The translations under genes and the position numbers were made by a program. Below, piece by piece: positions 43,236 through 51,986 of a stretch of DNA of 64,000 bases. A model generated the notes under the pieces. It was not told the origin of the DNA. It ran no database searches and saw only the letters and a list, made by a program, of their open reading frames with translations. Source of the DNA: Streptomyces cinnamoneus (GTDB lineage: Bacteria; Actinomycetota; Actinomycetes; Streptomycetales; Streptomycetaceae). Positions within the stretch are counted from its first letter, which is position 1, and the number at the start of each line of letters is the position of its first letter. The stretch is taken from NCBI RefSeq assembly GCF_014650495.1, contig NZ_BMVB01000022.1, positions 1-64,000 on the forward strand. Reading direction: 5' to 3'.

Positions 43236-45443
43236 GTGACGGAGCATCCCAACTCCCACGGAAGACAGCGCACCGCCGCGCCGCGCTCCGGCACGGACGT
43301 GCCCGGCGTCGCCGCGCGGCTGCCCCGGCAGGCGGAGGGCACGGCGGGCGAGCCGGCCGCTCCCGCGCACCGGCCGGCCCGGCGGGCCGGCGAGACGCCC
43401 CGCGAGGAGCCGCGCTCCGCCCTGCCCGGGGACGACGGACCCCATGCCCCGGCCGGGGCCGCTGAGGAGCCGGCACGGCCGGGCCGGGCACCCGCGGCGG
43501 CCGGGGAGTCCGGGGCGCACGTCCCGCCCGGTGCCCGTCCCGCGGACGGGGGCTGCGCGGCGCATCCGGTGAACGCCGAGCCTCCGGTGAACCCCGCGGA
43601 GCCGGTGGACACGGCGCATCCGGTGAACGTGGCGGAGCCGGTGAACGCGGCGGACGGCGTCGGCGGCGGTGCCGGTCCCGGCCCGCGCGCCGGAGCCCGT
43701 GCCGGCGGCGACGCCCCGCCGCCGCACGGCGGCCACGGCGGGGAGCGGCTGCGCTTCGTCGGCGCCGCGACCCGGCGCATCGCGCGGGGCATCGACCTGG
43801 ACGAGATCGTGCTCGGGCTGTGCCGGGCGACCGTGCCCACGTTCGCCGACGCGATCCTCGTCTACCTGCGCGACCCGCTTCCCGTGGGCGACGAGCGGCC
43901 CGTGGGACCCGTGGTGCTGCGGCTGCGGCGCACGGACCGGCTGCCCGAGTACGTGCGCGGCCTGGACGACGCCGACGGCCCGCAGGAGCGGCCCGACCCC
44001 GGGCCCGAGCTGGCCGTCGAGGCCGCGGAGCGGTGCGAGGTGCGCATAGGCGGGCCGCTCGCGGAGGTGCTGCGGGGAGTCCGGCCCGTCTTCGGGGACT
44101 CCGCAGCCGCGCGGGCGGCCCTGCCGGAGCTGCTCGGCGAAGGCCGGCACGTACCGGAGCAGCACCGCACGATCCTGGCGCCGCTGCGCGGCCGGCGCCG
44201 GGTGATCGGCGCGGCGGTGTTCATCCGCCGCCTGGACCGGCCCGCCTTCGAGAGCGACGACCTGCTCGTCGCCGCCCAGCTGGCCACGCACACCGCCCTC
44301 GGCGTGGACAAGGCCGTGCTCTACGGCCGCGAGGTCTACATCGCGGACGAGCTGCAGCGCACCATGCTCCCCGACTCCCTGCCGCAGCCCACGGGCGTGC
44401 GGCTCGCCAGCCGCTACCTGCCGGCCGCCGAGACCGCCCGGGTGGGCGGTGACTGGTACGACGCGATCCCGCTGCCGGGCAACCGGGTGGCGCTGGTCGT
44501 CGGCGACGTCATGGGGCACTCCATGACCTCCGCCGCGATCATGGGCCAGCTGCGGACGACCGCGCAGACCCTGGCCGGCCTGGACCTGCCACCGCAGGAG
44601 GTGCTGCACCACCTGGACGAGCAGGCGCAGCGCCTGGGCAGCGACCGCATGGCCACCTGCCTGTACGCGGTGTACGACCCGGTCGCCCACCGCATCGTGA
44701 TCGCCAACGCCGGTCATCCGCCGCCCGTGCTGCTGCACCGGGGCGGCCGGGCCGAGGTGCTGCGGGTGCCGCCGGGCGCGCCGATCGGCGTGGGCGGCGT
44801 GGACTTCGAGGCCGTGGAGCTGGACGCGCCCGCCGGGGCGACGCTGCTGCTCTACACCGACGGCCTGGTGGAGTCGCGGATACGGGACGTCTGGACGGGC
44901 ATAGAGCAGCTGCGTGAGCGGCTGATCGACACCGCCCGGCTGACCGGCCCCAAACCGCCTCCGCTGGAGCCGCTGTGCGACGAGGTGCTGGGCATGCTCG
45001 GCCCCGGCGACCGGGACGACGACATCGCCCTGCTGGCGGCCCGCTTCGAGGGCATCGCGCCGAGCGACGTCGCGTACTGGTTCCTGGACCCGCGGCCGCA
45101 GACGGCCCGCCAGGCGCGCCGGCTGGCCCGGCGGGCGCTGACGCGCTGGGGCCTGGAGGAGCTGACGGACAGCGTGGAGCTGCTGGTCAGCGAGGTCATC
45201 ACCAATGCGGTGCGGTACGCCGAGCGGCCGATCACGCTGCGGCTGCTGCGCACCGACGTGCTGCGCTGCGAGGTCGGCGACGACGTGCCGCAGCTGCCAC
45301 GGCTGCGCCAGGCCCGCCCCTCGGACGAGGGCGGCCGGGGTCTGTACCTGGTGAACAAGCTGGCCCGGCGCTGGGGTGCCACGCGGCTGAGCACGGGCAA
45401 GGTCGTGTGGTTCGAGCTGGCCTTACCGCCCCAGGGGCGCTGA
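43236..45443 (+). CDS. GAF-PP2C (SpoIIE/RsbU) phosphatase with RsbW-like ATPase domain
   Basis: This is a 735-residue partner-switching regulator. Residues 1-170 are a Pro/Ala/Gly-rich, apparently disordered stretch with repeated PVN-xAEP units. A GAF domain follows (about 175-370), then PP2C (about 385-600; VGGDWYDAIPLPGNRVALVV and GDVMGHSMTSAA supply metal-binding Asp), then a C-terminal HATPase (about 620-730; SEVITNAVRY, DEGGRGLYLVNKLARRWG). It is the second such fusion in the window, without PAS domains. I start at GTG 43236; GTG 43203 is the alternative. A strong hairpin separates it from the convergent PBP gene. Confidence 0.92.
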   Translation: MTEHPNSHGRQRTAAPRSGTDVPGVAARLPRQAEGTAGEPAAPAHRPARRAGETPREEPRSALPGDDGPHAPAGAAEEPARPGRAPAAAGESGAHVPPGARPADGGCAAHPVNAEPPVNPAEPVDTAHPVNVAEPVNAADGVGGGAGPGPRAGARAGGDAPPPHGGHGGERLRFVGAATRRIARGIDLDEIVLGLCRATVPTFADAILVYLRDPLPVGDERPVGPVVLRLRRTDRLPEYVRGLDDADGPQERPDPGPELAVEAAERCEVRIGGPLAEVLRGVRPVFGDSAAARAALPELLGEGRHVPEQHRTILAPLRGRRRVIGAAVFIRRLDRPAFESDDLLVAAQLATHTALGVDKAVLYGREVYIADELQRTMLPDSLPQPTGVRLASRYLPAAETARVGGDWYDAIPLPGNRVALVVGDVMGHSMTSAAIMGQLRTTAQTLAGLDLPPQEVLHHLDEQAQRLGSDRMATCLYAVYDPVAHRIVIANAGHPPPVLLHRGGRAEVLRVPPGAPIGVGGVDFEAVELDAPAGATLLLYTDGLVESRIRDVWTGIEQLRERLIDTARLTGPKPPPLEPLCDEVLGMLGPGDRDDDIALLAARFEGIAPSDVAYWFLDPRPQTARQARRLARRALTRWGLEELTDSVELLVSEVITNAVRYAERPITLRLLRTDVLRCEVGDDVPQLPRLRQARPSDEGGRGLYLVNKLARRWGATRLSTGKVVWFELALPPQGR

Positions 45444-45470
45444 GGGCCCGCGGCGCGGCGCGGACGAACG

Positions 45471-45511
45471 GAACCGGCCGCCCTCCCCTTCGTGGGGAGG
45501 GCGGCCGGTTC
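45471..45511. terminator. Bidirectional terminator between the PP2C and PBP genes
   Basis: A perfect 18-bp stem, GAACCGGCCGCCCTCCCC (45471-45488) with 45494-45511, loop TTCGT. It is followed by a TTCTTCG stretch. Confidence 0.88.
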
Positions 45512-45543
45512 TTCGTGGTGCCGGTGTTCGCCGGGCCGGGGCC

Positions 45544-47811
45544 CTACGACAGCCTGCCGCCGTTGGGGCGGTTGCCGGCGTCGCCCGTGGTGCCCGTGTT
45601 GGTCGGATTGGGCGGTGTGGGCGGGACCGGCGGGGTCGGCTTGTTCGTGGGCGGGGTGGGCTTGCCCGACGTGCTCTGCCGCGTGGAGGGCGTCGAGGGC
45701 GTCGAGGGCGACTGCGAGCGCGTCGACGGCGAGGACGACGGGCCGCGGGAGGCGCCGCCCGACGGGCCCGCCGACGGGGTGCCGGCCGGGGCCTCCGGCG
45801 GCACGAAGCCGTCCTCGGTGTCCAGGTCGAACTTGGACTTGTCCTCGTCGTCGTCGAAGACGGAGGACATGTACGAGGCCCAGATGTGGGCCGGGTACGA
45901 ACCACCGTTGACACGACCGTTGCCGCCGGTGTTCTGCAGGGTCACCTGCTTGCCGCCGGGGCCCTCGCCGAACACGCCGACGGAGGTGACGAGGCCCGGG
46001 GTGTAGCCGGTGAACCAGGCGGACTTGTCGTCGTCGGAGGTACCGGTCTTGCCCGCGACCTGGTACTGGGAGCTGGCCACGACATGGGCCGTACCGTCGT
46101 CGACCACACCCGTCATGACGCCGGTGACGCCGTCGGCGGTGTTGCGGGAGACCACGCGCTCGTCGGTGACCGGGTTGGGGAGCTTGTACGCCTCGCCCTT
46201 CCAGGACACGGACTTGATGATGCTGGGGTTGATCTTCTTGCCGTGGTTGTCGAGGGTCGCGTAGACGCCCGCCATCTCCAGCGGGCTCGCGCCCATGGAG
46301 CCCAGCGACAGCGAGGGAACCTCCTCGAAGTCGCCCTTCATGCCCAGCTCGACGGCGGTCTTCTTGACCTTGGCGAGACCGACGTCGACGGCCATCTGCG
46401 CGAAGACGGAGTTGACCGACTTGTTCATGGCCTTCTGGACGGTGACCGGGGTCTCCGAGTAGCCGTCCTCGTTCTCCGGGGCGAAGCCGACCGGGGAGCC
46501 CTTGTCCACCACGGGCCGCTTGTCGGTGCCGTCGTAGAGGGTGGAGGACGTGATCGGCTTGCGGTCCTGGGTCTTGGACCCGTTCTGCAGGGCCGAGGCG
46601 AGGATCAGCGGCTTGAACGTGGAGGCCGGCTGGTAGTCCCCGCGGGTGGCGTTGTTGGTCTGGTGCTTGATGAAGTCCTGGCCGCCGTACATCGCGACGA
46701 CCTGACCGGTCTTCACGTCCACGGACACGGCGCCGGGCTGGACGTGGCCGTCGACCTCACGGGCCTTCGGGTCCAGGTCGTCGGTCAGCTGCTTCTTGAC
46801 GGCCTTCTCCAGCGCCGCCTGCTTCTTCGGGTCGATGCTGAGGGTGATCGTCCAGCCGCCGGCCGCGAAGTCGCCCTCCGGGCGTCCCTGGCGCTTGAGG
46901 TCGCGGATCATCTCCTGGCGGGCGGCCTGGACCAGGTAGCCGTTCTGGCCGGTGAGACCCTGCGGGGGCTTCGGCTGGCCGGGCGGCTGGAACTTCATCG
47001 ACTGGCGCTTGGCCGGGTCGAGCCACTTCTGCTCGACCATCTTGTCGAGGACGTAGTTCCAGCGGGCCTCGACGTTGCGCTTGCCGGCCTCGGAGGCCGA
47101 CGCCCAGTCGTACTGGCTCGGCGCCTGCAGGAGCGCGGCCAGGTAGGCGCCCTCCTCCAGTGTGATCTTTTCGACGTCCTTGCCGTAGTAGGCGCGGGCG
47201 GCGGCCTGGATGCCGGAGGCGTTGCGGCCGAAGTAACTGGTGTTCAGATAGCCGGCGAGGATCTCTTCCTTCGGCTTCTCGTCCTGGACCTTCAGCGAGA
47301 TGATCAGTTCCTTCACCTTGCGGCTGACGGTCTGACGCTGGTCCAGGTAGTAGTTCTTGACGTACTGCTGGGTGATCGTCGAACCACCCTGCTTGCCGCG
47401 GCCCATCACGGTGTTGAGGATGCCGCGCGCGGTGCCCTTGAGGTCGACGCCCGGGTCGGTCCAGAAGTTCTTGTTCTCGGCGGCGACGACGGCACGCTGG
47501 ACGTCCTGGGGGACCTTCGTCAGCGGGACTTCCTCGCGGTTGACCTCGCCGAGGCGGGCGATGATCTCGCCCTTCTGGTTCTTGTAGACGTTGCTCTGCG
47601 CCTTCGCCGCTTCGTTGCCCTTACCGGGTACGTCCACGTACAGGTACAGCGCGTAGAACGCACCCATTCCCAGGGCTATCGCACCCAGGAAGTAGGCCAG
47701 CAGCAACTTCCAGGTGAAGAACCGGCGTATGCCCTTCTTCTTGGGCTTCCCGCCACCCTCTGCAGGGCGACTGCCCTTCTTCTGCGCTCGTCGCGCGTCC
47801 GCTCGGCCCAT
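45544..47811 (-). CDS. Class A penicillin-binding protein (transglycosylase/transpeptidase)
   Basis: This is a 755-residue bifunctional peptidoglycan synthase. A basic cytoplasmic tail and one membrane helix (KLLLAYFLGAIALGMGAFYA, about 38-60) precede the GT51 domain, with the catalytic Glu in VVAAENKNFWTDPGVDLKG and the GKQGGSTITQQYVKNYYL motif. The transpeptidase domain has SxxK in PASTFKPL, SVN in NKSVNSVF and KTGT in VAGKTGTSDDD. The C-terminal 100 residues are a Pro/Ser/Thr-rich tail. I start at ATG 47811, although its GGGAG is close; GTG 47853 is an alternative. It is convergent with the PP2C gene. Confidence 0.95.
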   Translation of the reverse strand: MGRADARRAQKKGSRPAEGGGKPKKKGIRRFFTWKLLLAYFLGAIALGMGAFYALYLYVDVPGKGNEAAKAQSNVYKNQKGEIIARLGEVNREEVPLTKVPQDVQRAVVAAENKNFWTDPGVDLKGTARGILNTVMGRGKQGGSTITQQYVKNYYLDQRQTVSRKVKELIISLKVQDEKPKEEILAGYLNTSYFGRNASGIQAAARAYYGKDVEKITLEEGAYLAALLQAPSQYDWASASEAGKRNVEARWNYVLDKMVEQKWLDPAKRQSMKFQPPGQPKPPQGLTGQNGYLVQAARQEMIRDLKRQGRPEGDFAAGGWTITLSIDPKKQAALEKAVKKQLTDDLDPKAREVDGHVQPGAVSVDVKTGQVVAMYGGQDFIKHQTNNATRGDYQPASTFKPLILASALQNGSKTQDRKPITSSTLYDGTDKRPVVDKGSPVGFAPENEDGYSETPVTVQKAMNKSVNSVFAQMAVDVGLAKVKKTAVELGMKGDFEEVPSLSLGSMGASPLEMAGVYATLDNHGKKINPSIIKSVSWKGEAYKLPNPVTDERVVSRNTADGVTGVMTGVVDDGTAHVVASSQYQVAGKTGTSDDDKSAWFTGYTPGLVTSVGVFGEGPGGKQVTLQNTGGNGRVNGGSYPAHIWASYMSSVFDDDEDKSKFDLDTEDGFVPPEAPAGTPSAGPSGGASRGPSSSPSTRSQSPSTPSTPSTRQSTSGKPTPPTNKPTPPVPPTPPNPTNTGTTGDAGNRPNGGRLS

Positions 47812-47980
47812 CTCTCCCGTAGCTCCAGTCCGTCCGCCCCCAACCCAGCTCACGAAGCTAACACCGCATCTGCCGCCAAACGCCCATCGATCACGGCAAT
47901 AACGGACGTGACATACAGCACCCCGGTCGGCGGGAACCGGGGACGACGCAGTGCGGGAAACCGTACAGGGCAATAATGTG

Positions 47981-47995
47981 CTATCACTTTGATAG
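47981..47995. promoter_or_regulatory. 15-bp palindrome CTATCACTTTGATAG before the SPFH gene
   Basis: CTATCA-CTT-TGATAG is a perfect inverted repeat 58 bp before the SPFH start, in a locally AT-rich patch where the promoter should lie. It also sits 170 bp before the PBP start, so it could act on either gene. The regulator is unknown. Confidence 0.5.
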
Positions 47996-48052
47996 ACAGC
48001 GTTCGGGGGTGCGGCGACCGCCGCGCACCGCAGCAGAAACAGGGGGAATCCC

Positions 48053-48991
48053 ATGTCCGACACCACCGCGGGCACCGCACCAGCCATCACGCCGGACACG
48101 TCGTCGCGGCCGCCGGTCCGTGAGCTCCCCGCCAGCGACATCGGCGGCGGGCTCGCCCTTCTGCTCGGCCTGGTGGGCCTGCTCGGCGGCGCCGGCCTGG
48201 TCGTCGCCGGGGCCGTGCTCGGCAAGCCGGCCTCCGTCGCCCTCATCCCCGTCGGCATCGTCGTCGCCCTCGCCGCGATCATCGCGATGTGCGGGCTGAA
48301 CACCGTGGCGCCGGGTCAGGCACAGGTCGTGCAGCTCTTCGGCCGCTACCGCGGCACCATCCGCACCGAGGGCCTGCGCTGGGTGAACCCCTTCACCAGC
48401 CGCGAGAAGATCTCCACCCGGGTCCGCAACCACGAGACCGCCGTCCTGAAGGTCAACGACGCCTACGGCAACCCCATCGAGCTGGCGGCGGTCGTGGTGT
48501 GGCGGGTGGAGGACACCGCGCAGGCGATGTTCGAGGTGGAGGACTTCCAGGAGTTCGTCGCCACCCAGACCGAGGCGGCCGTGCGGCACATCGCCATCGA
48601 GTACCCCTACGACGCGCACGACGAGGACGCCCTCTCGCTGCGCGGCAACGCCGAGGAGATCACCGAGAAGCTCGCCGCCGAGCTGCACGAGCGGGTCGCG
48701 GCGGCCGGCGTGCGCATCATCGAGTCGCGCTTCACGCACCTGGCCTACGCGCCCGAGATCGCCTCCGCGATGCTGCAGCGCCAGCAGGCCGGCGCGGTCG
48801 TGGCGGCGCGCCAGTTGATCGTCGAGGGCGCGGTCGGCATGGTGGAGCAGGCACTGGAGCGGATCAACGAGCAGGGCTTCGTGGAGCTGGACGAGGAGCG
48901 GAAGGCGGCCATGGTCAGCAATCTGATGGTGGTGCTGTGCGGTGACCGGGCCGCCCAGCCCGTCCTGAACACCGGCACCCTCTACCAGTGA
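48053..48991 (+). CDS. SPFH/band-7 membrane protein
   Basis: This is a 312-residue protein with two N-terminal membrane helices (GGLALLLGLVGLLGGAGLVV; ASVALIPVGIVVALAAIIA) and an SPFH domain from about 85 (TVAPGQAQVVQLFGRYRGTI, then VRNHETAVLKVNDAYGNPIE) ending in a helical stalk with QRQQAGAVVAARQLIVEGAV. SPFH proteins form oligomeric rings that organise membrane microdomains. The stop overlaps the next start by 4 nt (GTGA), so the two proteins are made together. The function in Streptomyces is unclear. Confidence 0.9.
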   Translation: MSDTTAGTAPAITPDTSSRPPVRELPASDIGGGLALLLGLVGLLGGAGLVVAGAVLGKPASVALIPVGIVVALAAIIAMCGLNTVAPGQAQVVQLFGRYRGTIRTEGLRWVNPFTSREKISTRVRNHETAVLKVNDAYGNPIELAAVVVWRVEDTAQAMFEVEDFQEFVATQTEAAVRHIAIEYPYDAHDEDALSLRGNAEEITEKLAAELHERVAAAGVRIIESRFTHLAYAPEIASAMLQRQQAGAVVAARQLIVEGAVGMVEQALERINEQGFVELDEERKAAMVSNLMVVLCGDRAAQPVLNTGTLYQ

Positions 48992-49218
48992 CGGAGGACC
49001 GTCCCCGGCGGCCGCAGCAGCGCAAACAGGTGCTGCTGCGGCTCGACCCGCTCGTCCACGACGCCCTGGCCCGCTGGGCCGGCGAGGAGCTGCGCAGCGC
49101 GAACGCGCAGATCGAGTTCCTGCTGCGGAAAGCGCTGGCGGACGCCGGCCGGCTGCCGGGCGACGCGGGCGCCATCCGCCGCCGGGGCCGCCCGCCGAAG
49201 CGGGATCCGCAGGAGTAG
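48988..49218 (+). CDS. Small ribbon-helix-helix-like protein
   Basis: This encodes a 76-residue basic protein. RKQVLLRLDPLVHDALARWA followed by EELRSANAQIEFLLRKALAD fits an Arc/MetJ ribbon-helix-helix: one strand and two helices, as in Arc-type proteins. The tail IRRRGRPPKRD is a basic, AT-hook-like patch. It overlaps the SPFH gene by 4 nt. It may be a DNA-binding autoregulator of the pair, with the upstream palindrome as target, but this is inference. Confidence 0.82.
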   Translation: MTEDRPRRPQQRKQVLLRLDPLVHDALARWAGEELRSANAQIEFLLRKALADAGRLPGDAGAIRRRGRPPKRDPQE

Positions 49219-49220
49219 GC

Positions 49221-49566
49221 CCCGGCCCCTCCCCCGGCTGCCGCGGCCTCGACTCCGGCGGCGGCCGGCTGCTGCACGAGCGGCTGCCCGGCCGCATCGT
49301 GGGCACCATCGGTGAGAAGGGGCTGGCCGGCCCCGACGAGCTCGTCTACGACGCCGGCAGCGACACGCTCACCCTCCGCAACGAGCACGAGCCGGACGGG
49401 GCCGCACGCATCAGGGCCTTCGGCGGGCACCAGGGGGCGACCCGATGCGTCCCGAGCCGGCCCTGCTGGGCGGTCTGGCCTGTGCCGAAGTTCCGCGCGG
49501 TCCCGGGCGTCCGGCAGGCGATCGGTACCGTCCACCTGCGCGGCGAGCGCGACGCGCCGCGCGGGG
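49221..49566 (+). pseudogene. Possible remnant of an unidentified gene
   Basis: The frame read from 49221 gives CRGLDSGGGRLLHERLPGR, then IVGTIGEKGLAGPDELVYDA and GSDTLTLRNEHEPDGAAR, which looks like ordinary protein, then loses its character after about 49440. There is no ribosome site or clear start; a GTG at 49299 is possible. It occupies an otherwise empty 473-bp gap between the RHH gene and oxyR. I do not recognise the family and cannot exclude that it is noncoding. Confidence 0.25.
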
Positions 49567-49623
49567 CGCATGATGCGCCCGGAGGGGCTGCGGGCGGAGT
49601 AACTCCCGTCCGCACAAGGGTAA

Positions 49624-49657
49624 GTAAGGGGCGCCGCCCATGGACGGCGCCCCTTAC
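49624..49657. terminator. Terminator downstream of oxyR and of the RHH region
   Basis: A perfect 13-bp stem, GTAAGGGGCGCCG (49624-49636) with CGGCGCCCCTTAC (49645-49657), 8-nt loop. It lies 36 nt after the oxyR stop on the minus strand. Confidence 0.8.
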
Positions 49658-49692
49658 GCGCGGAGGCGGCGGAGGCGGCGGAGTCGGCGCAG

Positions 49693-50646
49693 TCAGCCGG
49701 TGACGATGCGCACCGGCAGCTTTCGCAGCTCCTTCCGCAGCGCGTCCGCGAACTGCTCGAACTCGCCCTGCCGCGCCGCACCCGACCGCATGGCCAGGGC
49801 GATCCTGCGCGACGGCGCCGGCTCGGCGAAGTAGCCGGTGGCGAGCCGGTCGCTGCGGCCGGTCTCCACGCGCAGAGCAGTGCGCGGCAGCAGGGTGACG
49901 CCGAGGCCGCCGCCGACCAGCTGCACGAGCGTGGACAGCCCGGCGGCGCTCGTGGTCATCGGCGCCCCTTCCGTGCGCCCCACCTCGCGGCAGATGTCGA
50001 GGGCCTGGTCGCGCAGGCAGTGCCCCTCGTCGAGCAGCAGCAGGTCCAGCTCGCGCAGGGCGTCGCGCGGGATGTCGCTGCGTCCGGCCAGCCAGTGGTC
50101 GCAGGGCGTGACGAGGACGAAGTCCTCTTCGAACAGCGGCAGTTCGGCTACGCCGGGCGCACCCAGCGGCACGGCGAGCAGCAGCAGGTCGAGCCGGCCC
50201 TGGCCGAGGCCGTCGAGCAGCGAGGAGGTCTGCTCCTCGTGGACCTGGAGGTCGAGGTCCGGGTAGGAGTCGTGGACCAGGCGCAGGACGGTGGGCAGCA
50301 GGTAGGGCGCGACGGTGGGGATGACGCCGAGCCGCAGCACGCCCGTGAAGGGCGCACGGGCCGCGTCGGCCTCCTCCATGAAGTCACCGACCGCCTCCAG
50401 GACGGTGCGGGCCCGGGCGGCGAGCCGCTCACCCGCGGGACTGAGCAGCACCTTTCTCGTCGTACGCTCAAGAAGCTGAATTCCGAGCAGCTCCTCCAGC
50501 GCCGAGACGGCCCCCGACAGGGCGGGCTGGCTCATCCCGATGGCGCCGGCGGCGTCCCGGAAGTGGAGGTGCTCGGCCACGGCGGCGAACGCACGCAGCT
50601 GAGCAAGGCTGGGCTGGCGGGGCCGCGCCAGGGGTATGGACGACAT
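49693..50646 (-). CDS. oxyR: Hydrogen peroxide-responsive LysR regulator OxyR
   Basis: This is a 317-residue LysR-type activator. The N-terminal winged helix is visible (LAQLRAFAAVAEHLHFRDAA, then IGMSQPALSGAVSALEELLG). In the regulatory domain, Cys210 and Cys219 in LLDEGHCLRDQALDICREVG are nine residues apart, as the peroxide-sensing disulfide pair of OxyR requires. The ATG at 50646 follows GGAGGTAG. It is divergent from ahpC-ahpD, the classical Streptomyces arrangement in which oxidised OxyR activates ahpCD and its own gene. Confidence 0.95.
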   Translation of the reverse strand: MSSIPLARPRQPSLAQLRAFAAVAEHLHFRDAAGAIGMSQPALSGAVSALEELLGIQLLERTTRKVLLSPAGERLAARARTVLEAVGDFMEEADAARAPFTGVLRLGVIPTVAPYLLPTVLRLVHDSYPDLDLQVHEEQTSSLLDGLGQGRLDLLLLAVPLGAPGVAELPLFEEDFVLVTPCDHWLAGRSDIPRDALRELDLLLLDEGHCLRDQALDICREVGRTEGAPMTTSAAGLSTLVQLVGGGLGVTLLPRTALRVETGRSDRLATGYFAEPAPSRRIALAMRSGAARQGEFEQFADALRKELRKLPVRIVTG

Positions 50647-50776
50647 TGATAACTACCTCCGATCAACACAACCCAGTCTAGCTATTTCCGCTATCAATGC
50701 CTCCTGTGGCAGGGTTGTCCTCGTCCAACCCGCAGGAAACCCCGCAAACGGGGATTTCCCGTTGCAAGGAGAGCGC
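50647..50776. promoter_or_regulatory. Divergent oxyR/ahpC control region
   Basis: This 130-bp region should hold both promoters and the OxyR site. CTATTTCCGCTAT (50684-50696) supplies two CTAT/ATAG half-sites like those of the OxyR consensus. Nearer to ahpC, GGAAACCCCG (50735-50744) pairs with CGGGGATTTCC (50749-50759) with one bulge, forming a hairpin directly before the ribosome site. The exact -35/-10 are not assigned. Confidence 0.55.
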
Positions 50777-51331
50777 GTGCTCACTGTCGGTGACAAGTTC
50801 CCCGAGTTCGACCTGACCGCCTGTGTGGACCTCGACGCGGACAAGGCTTTCGCGCAGATCGACCACAAGACCTACGAGGGCAAGTGGAAGGTCGTCTTCT
50901 TCTGGCCCAAGGACTTCACCTTCGTGTGCCCGACCGAGATCGCGGCCTTCGGCAAGCTGAACGACGAGTTCGCCGACCGTGACGCCCAGATCCTCGGTGT
51001 CTCCGGCGACTCCGAGTTCGTGCACCACGCCTGGCGCAAGGACCACGCCGACCTGCGTGACCTGCCCTTCCCGATGCTGGCCGACGCCAAGCACGAGCTC
51101 ATGGCCGCCTGCGGCGTCGAGGGCGAGGACGGCTACGCCCAGCGCGCCGTCTTCATCGTGGACCCGAACAACGAGATCCAGTTCGTCATGGTGACCGCCG
51201 GCTCCGTCGGCCGTAACCCCAAGGAGGTCCTGCGGGTCCTCGACGCCCTGCAGACGGACGAGCTGTGCCCCTGCAACTGGAACAAGGGCGAGGACACCCT
51301 CGACGCCGTCAAGCTCCTCGCGGGCGAGTGA
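50777..51331 (+). CDS. ahpC: Alkyl hydroperoxide reductase peroxiredoxin subunit
   Basis: This is a 184-residue typical 2-Cys peroxiredoxin. The peroxidatic Cys51 is in FFWPKDFTFVCPTEIAAF; the resolving cysteine is one of Cys164/Cys166 in DELCPCNW. It reduces organic hydroperoxides, peroxynitrite and H2O2. GTG start with AAGGAGAG upstream. It is followed 11 bp later by ahpD, so electrons are expected to arrive through AhpD rather than AhpF. Confidence 0.97.
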   Translation: MLTVGDKFPEFDLTACVDLDADKAFAQIDHKTYEGKWKVVFFWPKDFTFVCPTEIAAFGKLNDEFADRDAQILGVSGDSEFVHHAWRKDHADLRDLPFPMLADAKHELMAACGVEGEDGYAQRAVFIVDPNNEIQFVMVTAGSVGRNPKEVLRVLDALQTDELCPCNWNKGEDTLDAVKLLAGE

Positions 51332-51342
51332 GCTGATCCCCC

Positions 51343-51876
51343 ATGGCCCTCGATGAGCTGAAGTCCGCCATACCGGACTACGCCAAGGACCTGAAGCTGA
51401 ACCTCGGCTCGGTCATCGGCAACTCCGACCTTCCCCAGCAGCAGCTGTGGGGCACCGTGCTCTCCTGCGCGATCGCGACCCGTTCGCCGATCGTGCTGCG
51501 CGAGCTGGAGCCCGAGGCCAAGGCCAACCTGTCGCCCGAGGCGTACACGGCCGCCAAGGCCGCCGCCGCGATCATGGCGATGAACAACGTCTACTACCGC
51601 ACCCGGCACCTGCTGTCGGACCCGGAGTACGGCAACCTGCGCGCGGGCCTGCGGATGAACGTCATCGGCAACCCGGGCGTGGAGAAGGTCGACTTCGAGC
51701 TGTGGTCCCTGGCCGTCTCCGCCATCAACGGCTGCGGCATGTGCCTCGACTCCCACGAGCAGGTGCTGCGCAAGGCCGGCGTGGAGCGCGAGACCATCCA
51801 GGAAGCGTTCAAGATCGCCTCGGTCCTGCAGGCCGTCGGCGCCACCCTGGACGCCGAGGCCGTACTGAACGGCTGA
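51343..51876 (+). CDS. ahpD: Alkyl hydroperoxide reductase AhpD
   Basis: This is a 177-residue carboxymuconolactone-decarboxylase-fold protein that regenerates AhpC. The redox site INGCGMCLDSHE has Cys131, Cys134 and His138, with Glu119 upstream; these correspond to the Cys130/Cys133/His137/Glu118 proton relay of M. tuberculosis AhpD. The spacing from ahpC is 11 bp. The operon ends at a strong hairpin. Confidence 0.97.
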   Translation: MALDELKSAIPDYAKDLKLNLGSVIGNSDLPQQQLWGTVLSCAIATRSPIVLRELEPEAKANLSPEAYTAAKAAAAIMAMNNVYYRTRHLLSDPEYGNLRAGLRMNVIGNPGVEKVDFELWSLAVSAINGCGMCLDSHEQVLRKAGVERETIQEAFKIASVLQAVGATLDAEAVLNG

Positions 51877-51894
51877 TTCCCGGCTGAAGCCAAC

Positions 51895-51933
51895 GAAGCG
51901 GGCCCCGACCTTTCGAAGGTCGGGGCCCGCTTC
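51895..51933. terminator. Bidirectional terminator after ahpD
   Basis: A perfect 18-bp stem from 51895-51912 (GAAGCGGGCCCCGACCTT) with 51916-51933, loop TCG. It also protects against read-through from the convergent AI-2E gene. Confidence 0.88.
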
Positions 51934-51946
51934 GTCATGTGTGCGC

Positions 51947-51986
51947 GCACGTCACGCGGAGCACGTCACGCGGAGCGCGTCACGCA
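51947..51986. repeat. Tandem 14-bp units spanning the AI-2E gene stop codon
   Basis: GCACGTCACGCGGA occurs at 51947 and 51961, with a third, variant copy GCGCGTCACGCA at 51975. The stop codon of the AI-2E gene (51980-51982) lies in the third copy. Confidence 0.7.

Noticed and set aside
43560..43660. A repeat element in the second PP2C gene
   Set aside because: The repeated GGTGAAC units are in-frame low-complexity coding sequence (PVN-xAEP), common in such linkers.
49299..49703. A 134-codon plus-strand protein
   Set aside because: Only the first 50 codons look like protein; the rest reads through the oxyR terminator. It is kept only as a low-confidence remnant.
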